NCBI GenBank assembly: GCA_963838155.1
Contig: CAWIQE010000019.1
Coordinates: forward strand, 248,001 to 312,000
DNA length: 64,000 nucleotides
Source of the DNA: Pararhizobium_B sp963838155
GTDB lineage: Bacteria; Pseudomonadota; Alphaproteobacteria; Rhizobiales; Rhizobiaceae
Reading direction: 5' to 3'
Positions 8,976-15,080 of the stretch are shown here, in pieces. Below the pieces are notes generated by a model. The model was not told the DNA's origin. It searched no databases and saw nothing but the letters and a program-made list of their open reading frames with translations. Made by a program: the position numbers and the translations under genes. Position 1 is the first letter of the stretch. Every line of letters begins with the position of its first letter.

Positions 8976-8990
8976 TTGGAATTATTCTAA
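8976..8990. promoter_or_regulatory. Irr-type iron control element over the mbfA promoter
   Basis: TTGGAATTATTCTAA is an imperfect 15-bp palindrome matching the ICE consensus (TTTAGAA-type half sites), 25 nt before the mbfA ATG. It overlaps the likely -10 of a promoter with TTGACC at 8952-8957 and TATTGG at 8974-8979. Irr binding there would block RNA polymerase, fitting the known repression of mbfA by Irr under low iron in rhizobia. irr itself is at 61174 in this window. Confidence 0.6.
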
Positions 8991-9015
8991 ACTGTATCCT
9001 GCTCGCGGGGCTTCC

Positions 9016-9999
9016 ATGTTCAATCGCATCTTCAGTTTCGGCCGCCGCCCGTTCTCCTCGCTCTCCGAGCAGGAGATCCTGGCGCTCGCCATCTCGTCGG
9101 AAGAGGACGACGCGCGCATCTACCTCGCCTATGCCGATGCGATCCGCGACCAGTACCCGGCTTCCGCCAAGGTCTTCGAGGAGATGGCCGAGGAGGAGAA
9201 CCTGCACCGCGACGGGCTCATCGCGCGTCACCGCGAGCGCTTCGGGGAGCGGATCCCGCTGATCCGGCGCGAGCATGTCAGCGGCTTCTACGAACGCAAG
9301 CCCGACTGGCTCGTCAAGACCCTCTCGATCGACAAGGTCCGCGCCGAGGCCGAGGCCATGGAGGGGCAGGCGCATCGCTTCTACGTGGAGGCGATCCGGC
9401 ACGTGACCGACGCCGGGACGCGCCAGCTTCTCGGCGACCTCGCCGTGGCGGAGCAGAGCCACGAGAGCCTCGCGCGGCGGCTCGGCGAGGAACATACGCC
9501 CGGCTCCATCCGCGAGGAGGAGGCCGCGACGGAGCGCCGGCAGTTCATATTGACCTACGTGCAGCCGGGGCTCGCGGGCCTGATGGACGGCTCGGTGTCG
9601 ACGCTGGCCCCGATCTTCGCGACCGCCTTCGCCACGCACGACAGCCGGACCACCCTTCTCGTCGGCCTTGCTGCGGCGATCGGGGCGGGGATCTCGATGG
9701 GCTTCACGGAGGCCGCGCACGACGACGGCAAGATCTCCGGCCGCGGCTCGCCGATCAAGCGGGGCCTCGCCTGCGGGCTGATGACGGCGGCCGGCGGGCT
9801 CGGCCATGCGCTGCCCTATCTCATTCCGAGTTTCTGGACGGCGACGATCATCGCCGCCATCATCGTCTTCGTCGAATTGTGGGTGATCGCCTGGATACAG
9901 AACCACTGGATGGAGACGCCCTGGGGACGGGCCATCATACAGGTCGTGATCGGCGGGGCGCTCGTCTTCGCCGCCGGCATGCTGATCGGCAACGCCTGA
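9016..9999 (+). CDS. mbfA: Membrane-bound ferritin-like iron exporter MbfA
   Basis: MbfA combines an N-terminal ferritin-like (erythrin/rubrerythrin) domain with a C-terminal VIT1/CCC1-type membrane domain and exports iron in rhizobia, protecting against iron and peroxide stress. The first 165 residues carry acidic helices (SSEEDDARIYLAYAD, EEMAEEENLHRD, AEAMEGQAHRFY, AEQSHESLARR) that supply diiron ligands. About five hydrophobic segments follow from residue 185 to the end at 327. The ICE box upstream and the irr gene in the same window fit Irr control. Confidence 0.9.
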   Translation: MFNRIFSFGRRPFSSLSEQEILALAISSEEDDARIYLAYADAIRDQYPASAKVFEEMAEEENLHRDGLIARHRERFGERIPLIRREHVSGFYERKPDWLVKTLSIDKVRAEAEAMEGQAHRFYVEAIRHVTDAGTRQLLGDLAVAEQSHESLARRLGEEHTPGSIREEEAATERRQFILTYVQPGLAGLMDGSVSTLAPIFATAFATHDSRTTLLVGLAAAIGAGISMGFTEAAHDDGKISGRGSPIKRGLACGLMTAAGGLGHALPYLIPSFWTATIIAAIIVFVELWVIAWIQNHWMETPWGRAIIQVVIGGALVFAAGMLIGNA

Positions 10000-10024
10000 G
10001 GCCGCTCGGGCCTCTATAGCCTGG

Positions 10025-10216
10025 CCGCGTTTCACGGAACCGCGAACAGGCTCCAGCTCATTGTTTCCACGCGCTTCCGGACGGAAAACCGGTTTCCACT
10101 TTTCCTGGAAGCGCTCTAGCGCGTTTCCGCGTTTCACGGAATCGCGGAAACGCTCTATCTCTTTGTCATTGCGCGCTTCCGAACGGAAAACCGGTTTCCA
10201 CTTTTCCTGGAAGCGC
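10025..10216. repeat. RIME-like intergenic repeat, two copies
   Basis: Module 1 is a hairpin with stem GCGTTTCCGC/GCGGAAACGC (10121-10130/10144-10153) around the loop GTTTCACGGAATC; a decayed copy precedes it near 10028. Module 2 (10071-10114 and 10173-10216) has outer stem GCGCTTCC/GGAAGCGC and an inner GGAAAA/TTTTCC pair. The same modules recur at 22847, 25732, 29299, 43814 and 58327 with compensatory stem changes. The element ends against the stop codon of the peptidase gene at 10218. Confidence 0.8.
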
Positions 10217-10217
10217 T

Positions 10218-10835
10218 CTAGCGCACCGAGCCGACGAGGAGTTCGTTGCCGTTCTCGATGCTCACCCACTGGCCGGCGTTGTCGGTCGCCTGGCGCTTGA
10301 GGTAGGCATAGGGCGTATCGCCCCACCGCTTCACGCCTTCGGTCAGGTTGTCGAGGATGAAATCGCCGGTGGCGGTACGCAGCGTCAGCACGGCATGGCC
10401 TTCGCCGTCGGGCTTGCGGACCACGGTGATCAGCAGATCGGCCGGCTTGAAACCGTGCTGCTCCAGCATGTACTGCTTCAGGAGGACGTAGTCCTCGCAG
10501 TCTCCGGCCGTCGTCGGATAGGTCCAGTATTCCTCGCGGCCGTACTGGCGCATGTCGGTTTCCGGCATGATGGAGAGATTGACCGACGCGTTGACCTGCC
10601 GCACGAGCCTCCATTGCGCCCCGTCGAGGCGCGGTGCACGGCGATCGGCCGCATGGGCCTCGCACTGCTCGCGAAAGCGCTTGCAGAACTCGTAGTGCCC
10701 GATCGGCTGGGAGGTCATGGACCCGGTCACCATGAACCGGCTGACGGATTTGGGCGCGGCATCGGCCAGCGAAGAGGGCACGACGAAGGCAAGGGCGGCG
10801 GCCGTTATGCCAAATGCTTTCCACAACGACTTCAT
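10218..10835 (-). CDS. BTLCP transglutaminase-like cysteine peptidase, exported
   Basis: Bacterial transglutaminase-like cysteine proteinases (DUF920/BTLCP) have a Cys-His-Asp triad; in some proteobacteria a member (LapG) cleaves a surface adhesin. The 205-residue protein starts at 10835 with a signal peptide (about residues 1-27, ending near ADAAP). The catalytic Cys lies in AGDCEDYVLLK, the His in GEGHAVLTL and the Asp in FILDNL. No LapD-like partner is nearby, so the substrate is unknown. The stop codon TAG lies in the CTCTA edge of the adjacent repeat. A CtrA-type site lies 30 bp upstream of the start. Confidence 0.85.
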   Translation of the reverse strand: MKSLWKAFGITAAALAFVVPSSLADAAPKSVSRFMVTGSMTSQPIGHYEFCKRFREQCEAHAADRRAPRLDGAQWRLVRQVNASVNLSIMPETDMRQYGREEYWTYPTTAGDCEDYVLLKQYMLEQHGFKPADLLITVVRKPDGEGHAVLTLRTATGDFILDNLTEGVKRWGDTPYAYLKRQATDNAGQWVSIENGNELLVGSVR

Positions 10836-10864
10836 ATCGCGACCCGTCCTGCCAGGGTAATTCC

Positions 10865-10879
10865 TTAACAAACAGTTAA
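10865..10879. promoter_or_regulatory. CtrA-type site TTAA-N7-TTAA
   Basis: TTAA (10865-10868), 7 nt, TTAA (10876-10879) matches the full CtrA binding motif of alphaproteobacteria. It lies 30 bp upstream of the BTLCP peptidase start. In DNA this rich in G+C the motif is rare by chance. Cell-cycle control of this exported peptidase is inferred. Confidence 0.45.
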
Positions 10880-10983
10880 AGGCCGTCAGCGAAGACTGTC
10901 AACGGAGCATCGTCGCCCTCACGCGAACATGGTTAAGAGCCGGATCGCCGGTGACGGCGCTGCAACACGCCGCCGCGCACGCG

Positions 10984-11784
10984 TCAGCGGCCGGGTTCGA
11001 TCATCGCCTGCAGCGCGTTCAGCATGCGGGCGAGGTCCTCGGGACGCGACAGGCGGTGGTCGCCGTCGCGCACCAGCGTCAGGACGACGTCGTCGGAGGG
11101 CAGGTGCTCGAGCAGCCTGAGGGCATGGCGGTAGGGCACGTCGGGATCGGCCATGCCCTGGATGACGTGCACCGGGCAGCCGGTATCGATGATGCCGTCG
11201 AGCACGCGGTTGTTGCGGCCGTCCTCGAAGAGGGCCCGCGTGAAGACGTCGGGCTGGGGGCCGTAGGGGGTCGGCTCCTCGAAATAGCCCTTCGTCTCGA
11301 GGTCGCGCCGGTTCGCTTCGGTCAGTTCGGGCTCCATGAGTTCCGACGTGAAGTCCGGGGCGGGCGCCAGGAGAAGGAGGCCGGCCGGCGCGCGGTCCGT
11401 GCCGCCGAGCTCCTGGACCATCCTGAGCGCGATCCAGGCGCCCATCGACGAGCCGACGAGGATCTGCGGCCCCTCGGCGACCTGCGCGTGGACGGCCAGG
11501 CTTTCCTCCACCCAGCGGGAGACGGTTCCGTCCGCGAAGGCGCCGCCCGAGCTTCCGTGGCCGGAATAGTCGTGCCGGGTGCAGGCGAGGCCCGCAGCGG
11601 CGGCGAAGCGGTCGAGCTCCACCGCCTTCGTGCCCTCCATGTCGGAGCGGAACCCGCCGAGCCAGAACAGCCCCGGCCGGCGTCCGGCCGGCGCCGGGCG
11701 ATGGCGAAACGCGATGCGGCGGGCGGCGCTCCCCTCCCCGACCTCGATGAACCTGATGGCGCCGTTCGGTGTGTCTTCGGGCAT
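10984..11784 (-). CDS. Alpha/beta hydrolase
   Basis: The 266-residue protein has an alpha/beta-hydrolase fold with nucleophile elbow GSSMG, acid residue in GMADPDVP and histidine in RDGDHRLS, in the canonical order. Overall it resembles the serine hydrolases related to ABHD10 and acyl-thioesterases. The oxyanion region is LGGFRSDMEGTKA. It is divergent from infC, a pairing seen in other rhizobia as far as I recall. The substrate cannot be told from sequence. Confidence 0.85.
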   Translation of the reverse strand: MPEDTPNGAIRFIEVGEGSAARRIAFRHRPAPAGRRPGLFWLGGFRSDMEGTKAVELDRFAAAAGLACTRHDYSGHGSSGGAFADGTVSRWVEESLAVHAQVAEGPQILVGSSMGAWIALRMVQELGGTDRAPAGLLLLAPAPDFTSELMEPELTEANRRDLETKGYFEEPTPYGPQPDVFTRALFEDGRNNRVLDGIIDTGCPVHVIQGMADPDVPYRHALRLLEHLPSDDVVLTLVRDGDHRLSRPEDLARMLNALQAMIEPGR

Positions 11785-11895
11785 TTCGACCTCCGTTTTC
11801 CGTCTCTATAACCAATTTCCGGCGTTTCTCGCGAGGGGCGGATGATTTTTTCGGGCGAGCCGTGCTATTGACTTGTCGCTGTCGATACCGACATT

Positions 11896-11930
11896 GCGGC
11901 CGAAGGTGGCCGCAGCCGGCGGCGGCCTTC
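11896..11930 (+). promoter_or_regulatory. infC leader with two alternative hairpins
   Basis: GCGGCC (11896-11901) pairs with GGCCGC (11908-11913). Alternatively GAAGG plus CCGC (11902-11913) pairs with GCGGCCTTC (11922-11930) with a 3-nt bulge. The two cannot form together, as in attenuation or translational switches. The region lies 35-70 nt before the infC start. A TTGACT hexamer at about 11869 could be the -35 box of the promoter, but no clear -10 is visible. Confidence 0.3.
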
Positions 11931-11964
11931 GCAAGGATCGAATAACGTCAGGGAGACCACGGCC

Positions 11965-12501
11965 ATTCGCAGACCGTTCAGAGCGCCACCACCCACCAAG
12001 GAAGGCCCCCGCGCAAATAGCGAAATCCGCATACCCCGGGTGCAGCTCATAGATGCCGAAGGCAACAACCACGGTGAGGTTGCCACAGACGAAGCGCTTT
12101 CCATGGCCGAGCAGGCCGGCCTCGATCTCGTCGAGATCGCGCCGAACGCCGACCCGCCCGTCTGCAAGATCCTGGATCTCGGCAAGCTCAAATACCAGAA
12201 CCAGAAAAAGGCCGCAGAAGCCCGCAAGAAGCAGAAGACCGTCGAGGTCAAGGAAATCAAGATGCGGCCGAACATCGACACCCACGACTATCAGGTGAAG
12301 ATGAAGGCCATGAACCGCTTCTTCGAGGAGGGCGACAAGGTCAAGGTGACCCTGCGCTTCCGCGGCCGCGAGATGGCCCACCAGGAACTCGGCCTCAAGC
12401 TCCTCCGGCAGGTCAAGGAGGACACGCTCGAGATCGCCAAGGTGGAGGCCGAGCCGAAGCTCGAAGGCCGCCAGATGATGATGGTGCTCGCTCCGCGCTA
12501 G
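11965..12501 (+). CDS. infC: Translation initiation factor IF-3 (ATT start)
   Basis: IF-3 binds the 30S subunit, keeps subunits apart and checks the start codon. An internal GTG at 12040 is in frame, but 25 further codons upstream encode the conserved N-terminus (RRPF...ANSEIRIPRVQLIDAEG), beginning at ATT 11965, 9 nt after GGGAGA. ATT is the classic infC start that allows autoregulation by IF-3. The product is about 178 residues, the usual length, with a lysine-rich linker between the N-domain and the C-domain (VKVTLRFRGREM). The stop TAG is shared with a CTAG-bounded repeat. Confidence 0.93.
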   Translation: MRRPFRAPPPTKEGPRANSEIRIPRVQLIDAEGNNHGEVATDEALSMAEQAGLDLVEIAPNADPPVCKILDLGKLKYQNQKKAAEARKKQKTVEVKEIKMRPNIDTHDYQVKMKAMNRFFEEGDKVKVTLRFRGREMAHQELGLKLLRQVKEDTLEIAKVEAEPKLEGRQMMMVLAPR

Positions 12502-12581
12502 TGGTCTGACCCACAAGCTATTGATCTGGTGGGGCGATTTTTCCTAACAGATGGTGCCATCTGTTAGGATCGCACCACTAG
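12498..12581. repeat. CTAG-bounded hairpin element, internally deleted copy (84 bp)
   Basis: The copy begins CTAGTGGT at 12498, so that its CTAG contains the infC stop codon, and ends ACCACTAG at 12581. Compared with the full copy next to it, it lacks exactly 36 bp, namely the first hairpin, between two CCCA repeats. The second hairpin (CCTAACAGATGG and its complement) is intact. It shares its final CTAG with the next copy. Confidence 0.8.
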
Positions 12582-12697
12582 TGGTCTGACCCAAACGGAT
12601 GGTACCCATCCGTTTGGAAAAGTCAGCCCACAAGCTATTGATCTGGTGGGGCGATTTTTCCTAACAGATGGTGCCATCTGTTAGGATCGCACCACTA
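12578..12697. repeat. CTAG-bounded hairpin element, full copy (120 bp)
   Basis: The ends are the inverted repeat CTAGTGGT/ACCACTAG. Inside are a 12-bp hairpin CCAAACGGATGG/CCATCCGTTTGG (12591-12602/12606-12617), a CCCAC/GTGGG stem and a second 12-bp hairpin CCTAACAGATGG/CCATCTGTTAGG (12660-12671/12674-12685). It has no coding content. It could be a miniature inverted-repeat transposable element using CTAG/TA targets, as IS630-type elements do, or a REP-like element. Other copies are at 12498, 14939 and 50988. Confidence 0.8.
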
Positions 12698-12707
12698 GGG
12701 CCTCATT

Positions 12708-12753
12708 GTTCTTCCGCCCTGAATTGCAGGGTTCTTCCGCCCGGAATTGCGGG
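12708..12753. repeat. Two 23-bp tandem repeats forming covarying hairpins
   Basis: GTTCTTCCGCCCTGAATTGC and three more bases (12708-12730) repeat at 12731-12753 with two changes. In the first copy CCCTG pairs with CAGGG; in the second CCCG pairs with CGGG, so the two changes compensate each other. The remainder of 12754-12917 shows nothing I can call; the short open frames in it lack family features. Confidence 0.45.
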
Positions 12754-12917
12754 AAGGATACCGCGAGGGCGCGCGGCGGCTCAGGCATGAATTTGCCCGC
12801 TGCGCTCCGTCAGGCTCTCGGCCGGTCGATCGACCGGCAGCCTTTCGTGCCCGGACGGAAATCTTCCGACGAACGGCCGGCCGCGCGCCGGCGCGCGTTC
12901 GGGGCGCGTTCGGGGCG

Positions 12918-12946
12918 TTGCATTTGACCGGGAGTGCCGTTATAAG
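12918..12946 (+). promoter_or_regulatory. Candidate sigma-70 promoter for rpmI-rplT
   Basis: TTGCAT (12918-12923), a 17-bp spacer and TATAAG (12941-12946) form a good housekeeping promoter. Transcription would start near 12953 and give a leader of about 130 nt that includes the attenuator-like hairpin at 13045. It would uncouple rpmI-rplT from infC, consistent with the repeat-filled gap between them. Confidence 0.5.
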
Positions 12947-13044
12947 GCCGCGGTCGAACGGGCCGGCAGGGCATGCCGTGGTCGTTTTCGAATGCTGGAA
13001 GCCGGGATCGTCTCCGGATTATCCGACAAGAACAACAAGGGAAG

Positions 13045-13064
13045 CCGCCCCTGGGCGGGTTTTT
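13045..13064 (+). terminator. Attenuator-like hairpin in the rpmI leader
   Basis: CCGCC pairs with GGCGG around a CCTG loop and is followed by five Ts, 21 nt before the rpmI start. An intrinsic terminator inside the leader of a ribosomal-protein operon suggests autoregulation, as known for L20-controlled operons. No second structure competing with it is obvious to me. Confidence 0.45.
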
Positions 13065-13084
13065 CCCGTTTAAGGAGTAGCAAA

Positions 13085-13285
13085 ATGCCCAAGATGAAGA
13101 CGAAGTCGTCGTGCAAGAAGCGCTTCAAGATCACGGCGAGCGGCCGGGTGAAGTCGGCGGCCGCCGGCAAGCGCCATGGCATGATCAAGCGGTCCAACAA
13201 GTTCATTCGCGATTCCCGCGGCATGATGGTTCTTTCCGAGCCAGACGCGCGGATCGTCAAGAAATTCATGCCGAACAGCCATTGA
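13085..13285 (+). CDS. rpmI: 50S ribosomal protein L35
   Basis: The 66-residue, very basic protein begins MPKMKTKSS and contains KKRFKITASGRVK and the HGMIKRSNKF segment of L35. The start at 13085 follows AAGGAG. It is cotranscribed with rplT 38 bp downstream. The length is normal. Confidence 0.96.
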   Translation: MPKMKTKSSCKKRFKITASGRVKSAAAGKRHGMIKRSNKFIRDSRGMMVLSEPDARIVKKFMPNSH

Positions 13286-13323
13286 GCGCTCGGCAACGGA
13301 CCGGATTCTAAGGAGATCATACC

Positions 13324-13725
13324 ATGGCACGAGTGAAGAGAGGCGTCACGTCGCACGCCAAGCACAAGAAGGTCCTGAAGCAGGCCAAGGGCTTCTACGG
13401 GCGCCGCAAGAACACGATCCGCGCCGCCAAGGCCGCGGTCGACCGTTCGAAGCAGTATGCCTATCGCGACCGCAAGGTGAACAAGCGCAATTTCCGGGCT
13501 CTCTGGATCCAGCGCATCAACGCCGCCGTGCGCGAGCACGGCCTGACCTACGGCCGGTTCATCGACGGGCTGACGAAGGCCGGGATCGAGGTCGACCGCA
13601 AGGTGCTGTCCGACATGGCGATCCACGAGCCGGAAGCCTTCGGCGCGCTGGTTGAGGCGTCGAAGACGGCGCTCGCATACCTCAAGGACACGACCCCGAA
13701 CGCCTTTGAAAGCGCTGTGCACTGA
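13324..13725 (+). CDS. rplT: 50S ribosomal protein L20
   Basis: L20 binds 23S rRNA early in assembly of the large subunit and in several bacteria represses its own operon. The 133-residue protein starts MARVKRGVTSHAKHKKVLK, with AKGFYGRRKNTIRAAK and the RALWIQRINAA motif. It ends with a short C-terminal tail, as in other rhizobia. It follows rpmI and is closed by a strong intrinsic terminator at 13768. Confidence 0.97.
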   Translation: MARVKRGVTSHAKHKKVLKQAKGFYGRRKNTIRAAKAAVDRSKQYAYRDRKVNKRNFRALWIQRINAAVREHGLTYGRFIDGLTKAGIEVDRKVLSDMAIHEPEAFGALVEASKTALAYLKDTTPNAFESAVH

Positions 13726-13767
13726 GCCAGCGCTTTCCCGAGGCTTCCTAGGAATTCATCGATCGGG

Positions 13768-13800
13768 AAACCCGCGCTGGCAGGGCCGGCGCGGGTTTTT
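13768..13800 (+). terminator. Rho-independent terminator of rpmI-rplT
   Basis: AAACCCGCGC (13768-13777) pairs perfectly with GCGCGGGTTT (13789-13798) around an 11-nt loop, ending in a run of five Ts. It is the clearest intrinsic terminator in the window and separates rplT from the Rieske gene. Confidence 0.8.
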
Positions 13801-13874
13801 CCTTGCCGGGCAGGAAGCCGGCCTCGAAAGGGCCGGCGAGAGAGACCGGCGATGCAACGGAACGGATCGGCACG

Positions 13875-14942
13875 ATGAAGGCAATGCAGGGACTGAAGGC
13901 GGATCTCTTGCGCGGCTGCTGGTATGTCGCGGCGACCGCAAGCGGGCTGAAGCGCGGCCGGATGATCGCCAAGACGCTGCTCGGCGAGCCGGTCGTGCTG
14001 GTGCGCGGCGAGGACGGGCGGGCCTTCGCCCTCAGGAATTTGTGCCCCCATCGCGGGATCCCGCTGTCCTACGGCGACGTCGAGGGCGCCTCGGTGCGCT
14101 GCTGCTATCACGGCTGGCGGTTCGACCGGAGCGGCGCCTGCGTCGAGATCCCGAGCCTGCGCGAAGGCCAGCAGATGGACATCGGCAAGATCGGCTGCGG
14201 CGCCTACCCGACCGTGGAGCGCTACGGGCTGATCTGGGTCTATTTCCCGGCCGACGGGGAGGAACCCGAAGCCGGGCCGATGCCGGACGTCGACATCTTC
14301 CCGCATATCGGCGGGGACGACGTGCCCGCCGCGGCGATCATGCAGGAATTCGACTGCTCGATCGACCATGCGGCGTTCGGCCTGATGGATCCGACCCATG
14401 CCGCCTACGTCCACACCTCGTGGTGGTTCAAGAAGGACGCGCGCAAGCTGCGCCCGAAGGAAAAGTCCTTCGAGCCCGCCCCCTTCGGCTGGCGGATGGT
14501 GCGCCACAGGCTGCCGCCGCAGAACCTCGTCTACAAGCTGCTCGGCGACGACGTGACGACGGAGATCTCCTATCGCCTGCCGGCCTACCGGATCGAGGAC
14601 GTCGCCGGCTCCCGGCACTCCGTCGTCGCGATCACCGCGCTGACGCCGATCGACGGCGAACGCACCGAGGTCTACCAGTTCTTCTATTCCACCATGGCGC
14701 TGGTGCGCTACGCGCGCCCGCTCGTCGAGTATCTGATGGGGGTGTTCCTCGGCCAGGACCGGGTCGCCGTCGTGCGCCAGCGCGAGGGGCTCGTCTGGGA
14801 GCCGAAGCTGATGATGATCAACGACGCCGACACGCAGGCCCGCTGGTGGGCCCGCATCAAGGCGGAATGGCAGGATGCGCTCAAGGAGAAGCGCGCATTC
14901 CGGAATCCGCTGAAACCGAAAACGCTGCGCTGGCGCTCCTAG
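13875..14942 (+). CDS. Rieske [2Fe-2S] non-heme iron oxygenase, alpha-subunit type
   Basis: The 355-residue protein has a Rieske centre (CPHRGIPLSYGD then CCYHGW, about residues 56-79) and a C-terminal catalytic domain with a mononuclear iron site expected around CSIDHAAFGLMDPTHAAYVH. It thus resembles vanillate demethylase and other ring-hydroxylating oxygenases. No ferredoxin reductase partner is adjacent, so the electron donor is encoded elsewhere. The start at 13875 follows GGATCGG. It lies between a strong terminator and a CTAG-bounded repeat whose CTAG provides its TAG stop. The substrate is unknown. Confidence 0.85.
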   Translation: MKAMQGLKADLLRGCWYVAATASGLKRGRMIAKTLLGEPVVLVRGEDGRAFALRNLCPHRGIPLSYGDVEGASVRCCYHGWRFDRSGACVEIPSLREGQQMDIGKIGCGAYPTVERYGLIWVYFPADGEEPEAGPMPDVDIFPHIGGDDVPAAAIMQEFDCSIDHAAFGLMDPTHAAYVHTSWWFKKDARKLRPKEKSFEPAPFGWRMVRHRLPPQNLVYKLLGDDVTTEISYRLPAYRIEDVAGSRHSVVAITALTPIDGERTEVYQFFYSTMALVRYARPLVEYLMGVFLGQDRVAVVRQREGLVWEPKLMMINDADTQARWWARIKAEWQDALKEKRAFRNPLKPKTLRWRS

Positions 14943-15044
14943 TGGTGCGATCCTAACGGATGGTACCATCTGTTAGGAAAAATCGCCCCAGCAGATCAAT
15001 GGCTTGTGGGCTGACTTTTCCGTCCGTTTGGGTCGGACCACTAG
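14939..15044. repeat. CTAG-bounded hairpin element, inverted copy (106 bp)
   Basis: This copy is in the opposite orientation to those at 12498-12697. It begins CTAGTGGTGCGATCC, contains the CCTAACGGATGG-type hairpin, and ends ACCACTAG at 15044, having lost one arm of the other hairpin. The first CTAG contains the stop codon of the Rieske gene. It occupies most of the gap before pheS. Confidence 0.75.
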
Positions 15045-15080
15045 AGCGCCGGCGGGAACCAGGAACGAAAGAGAAGTGAG

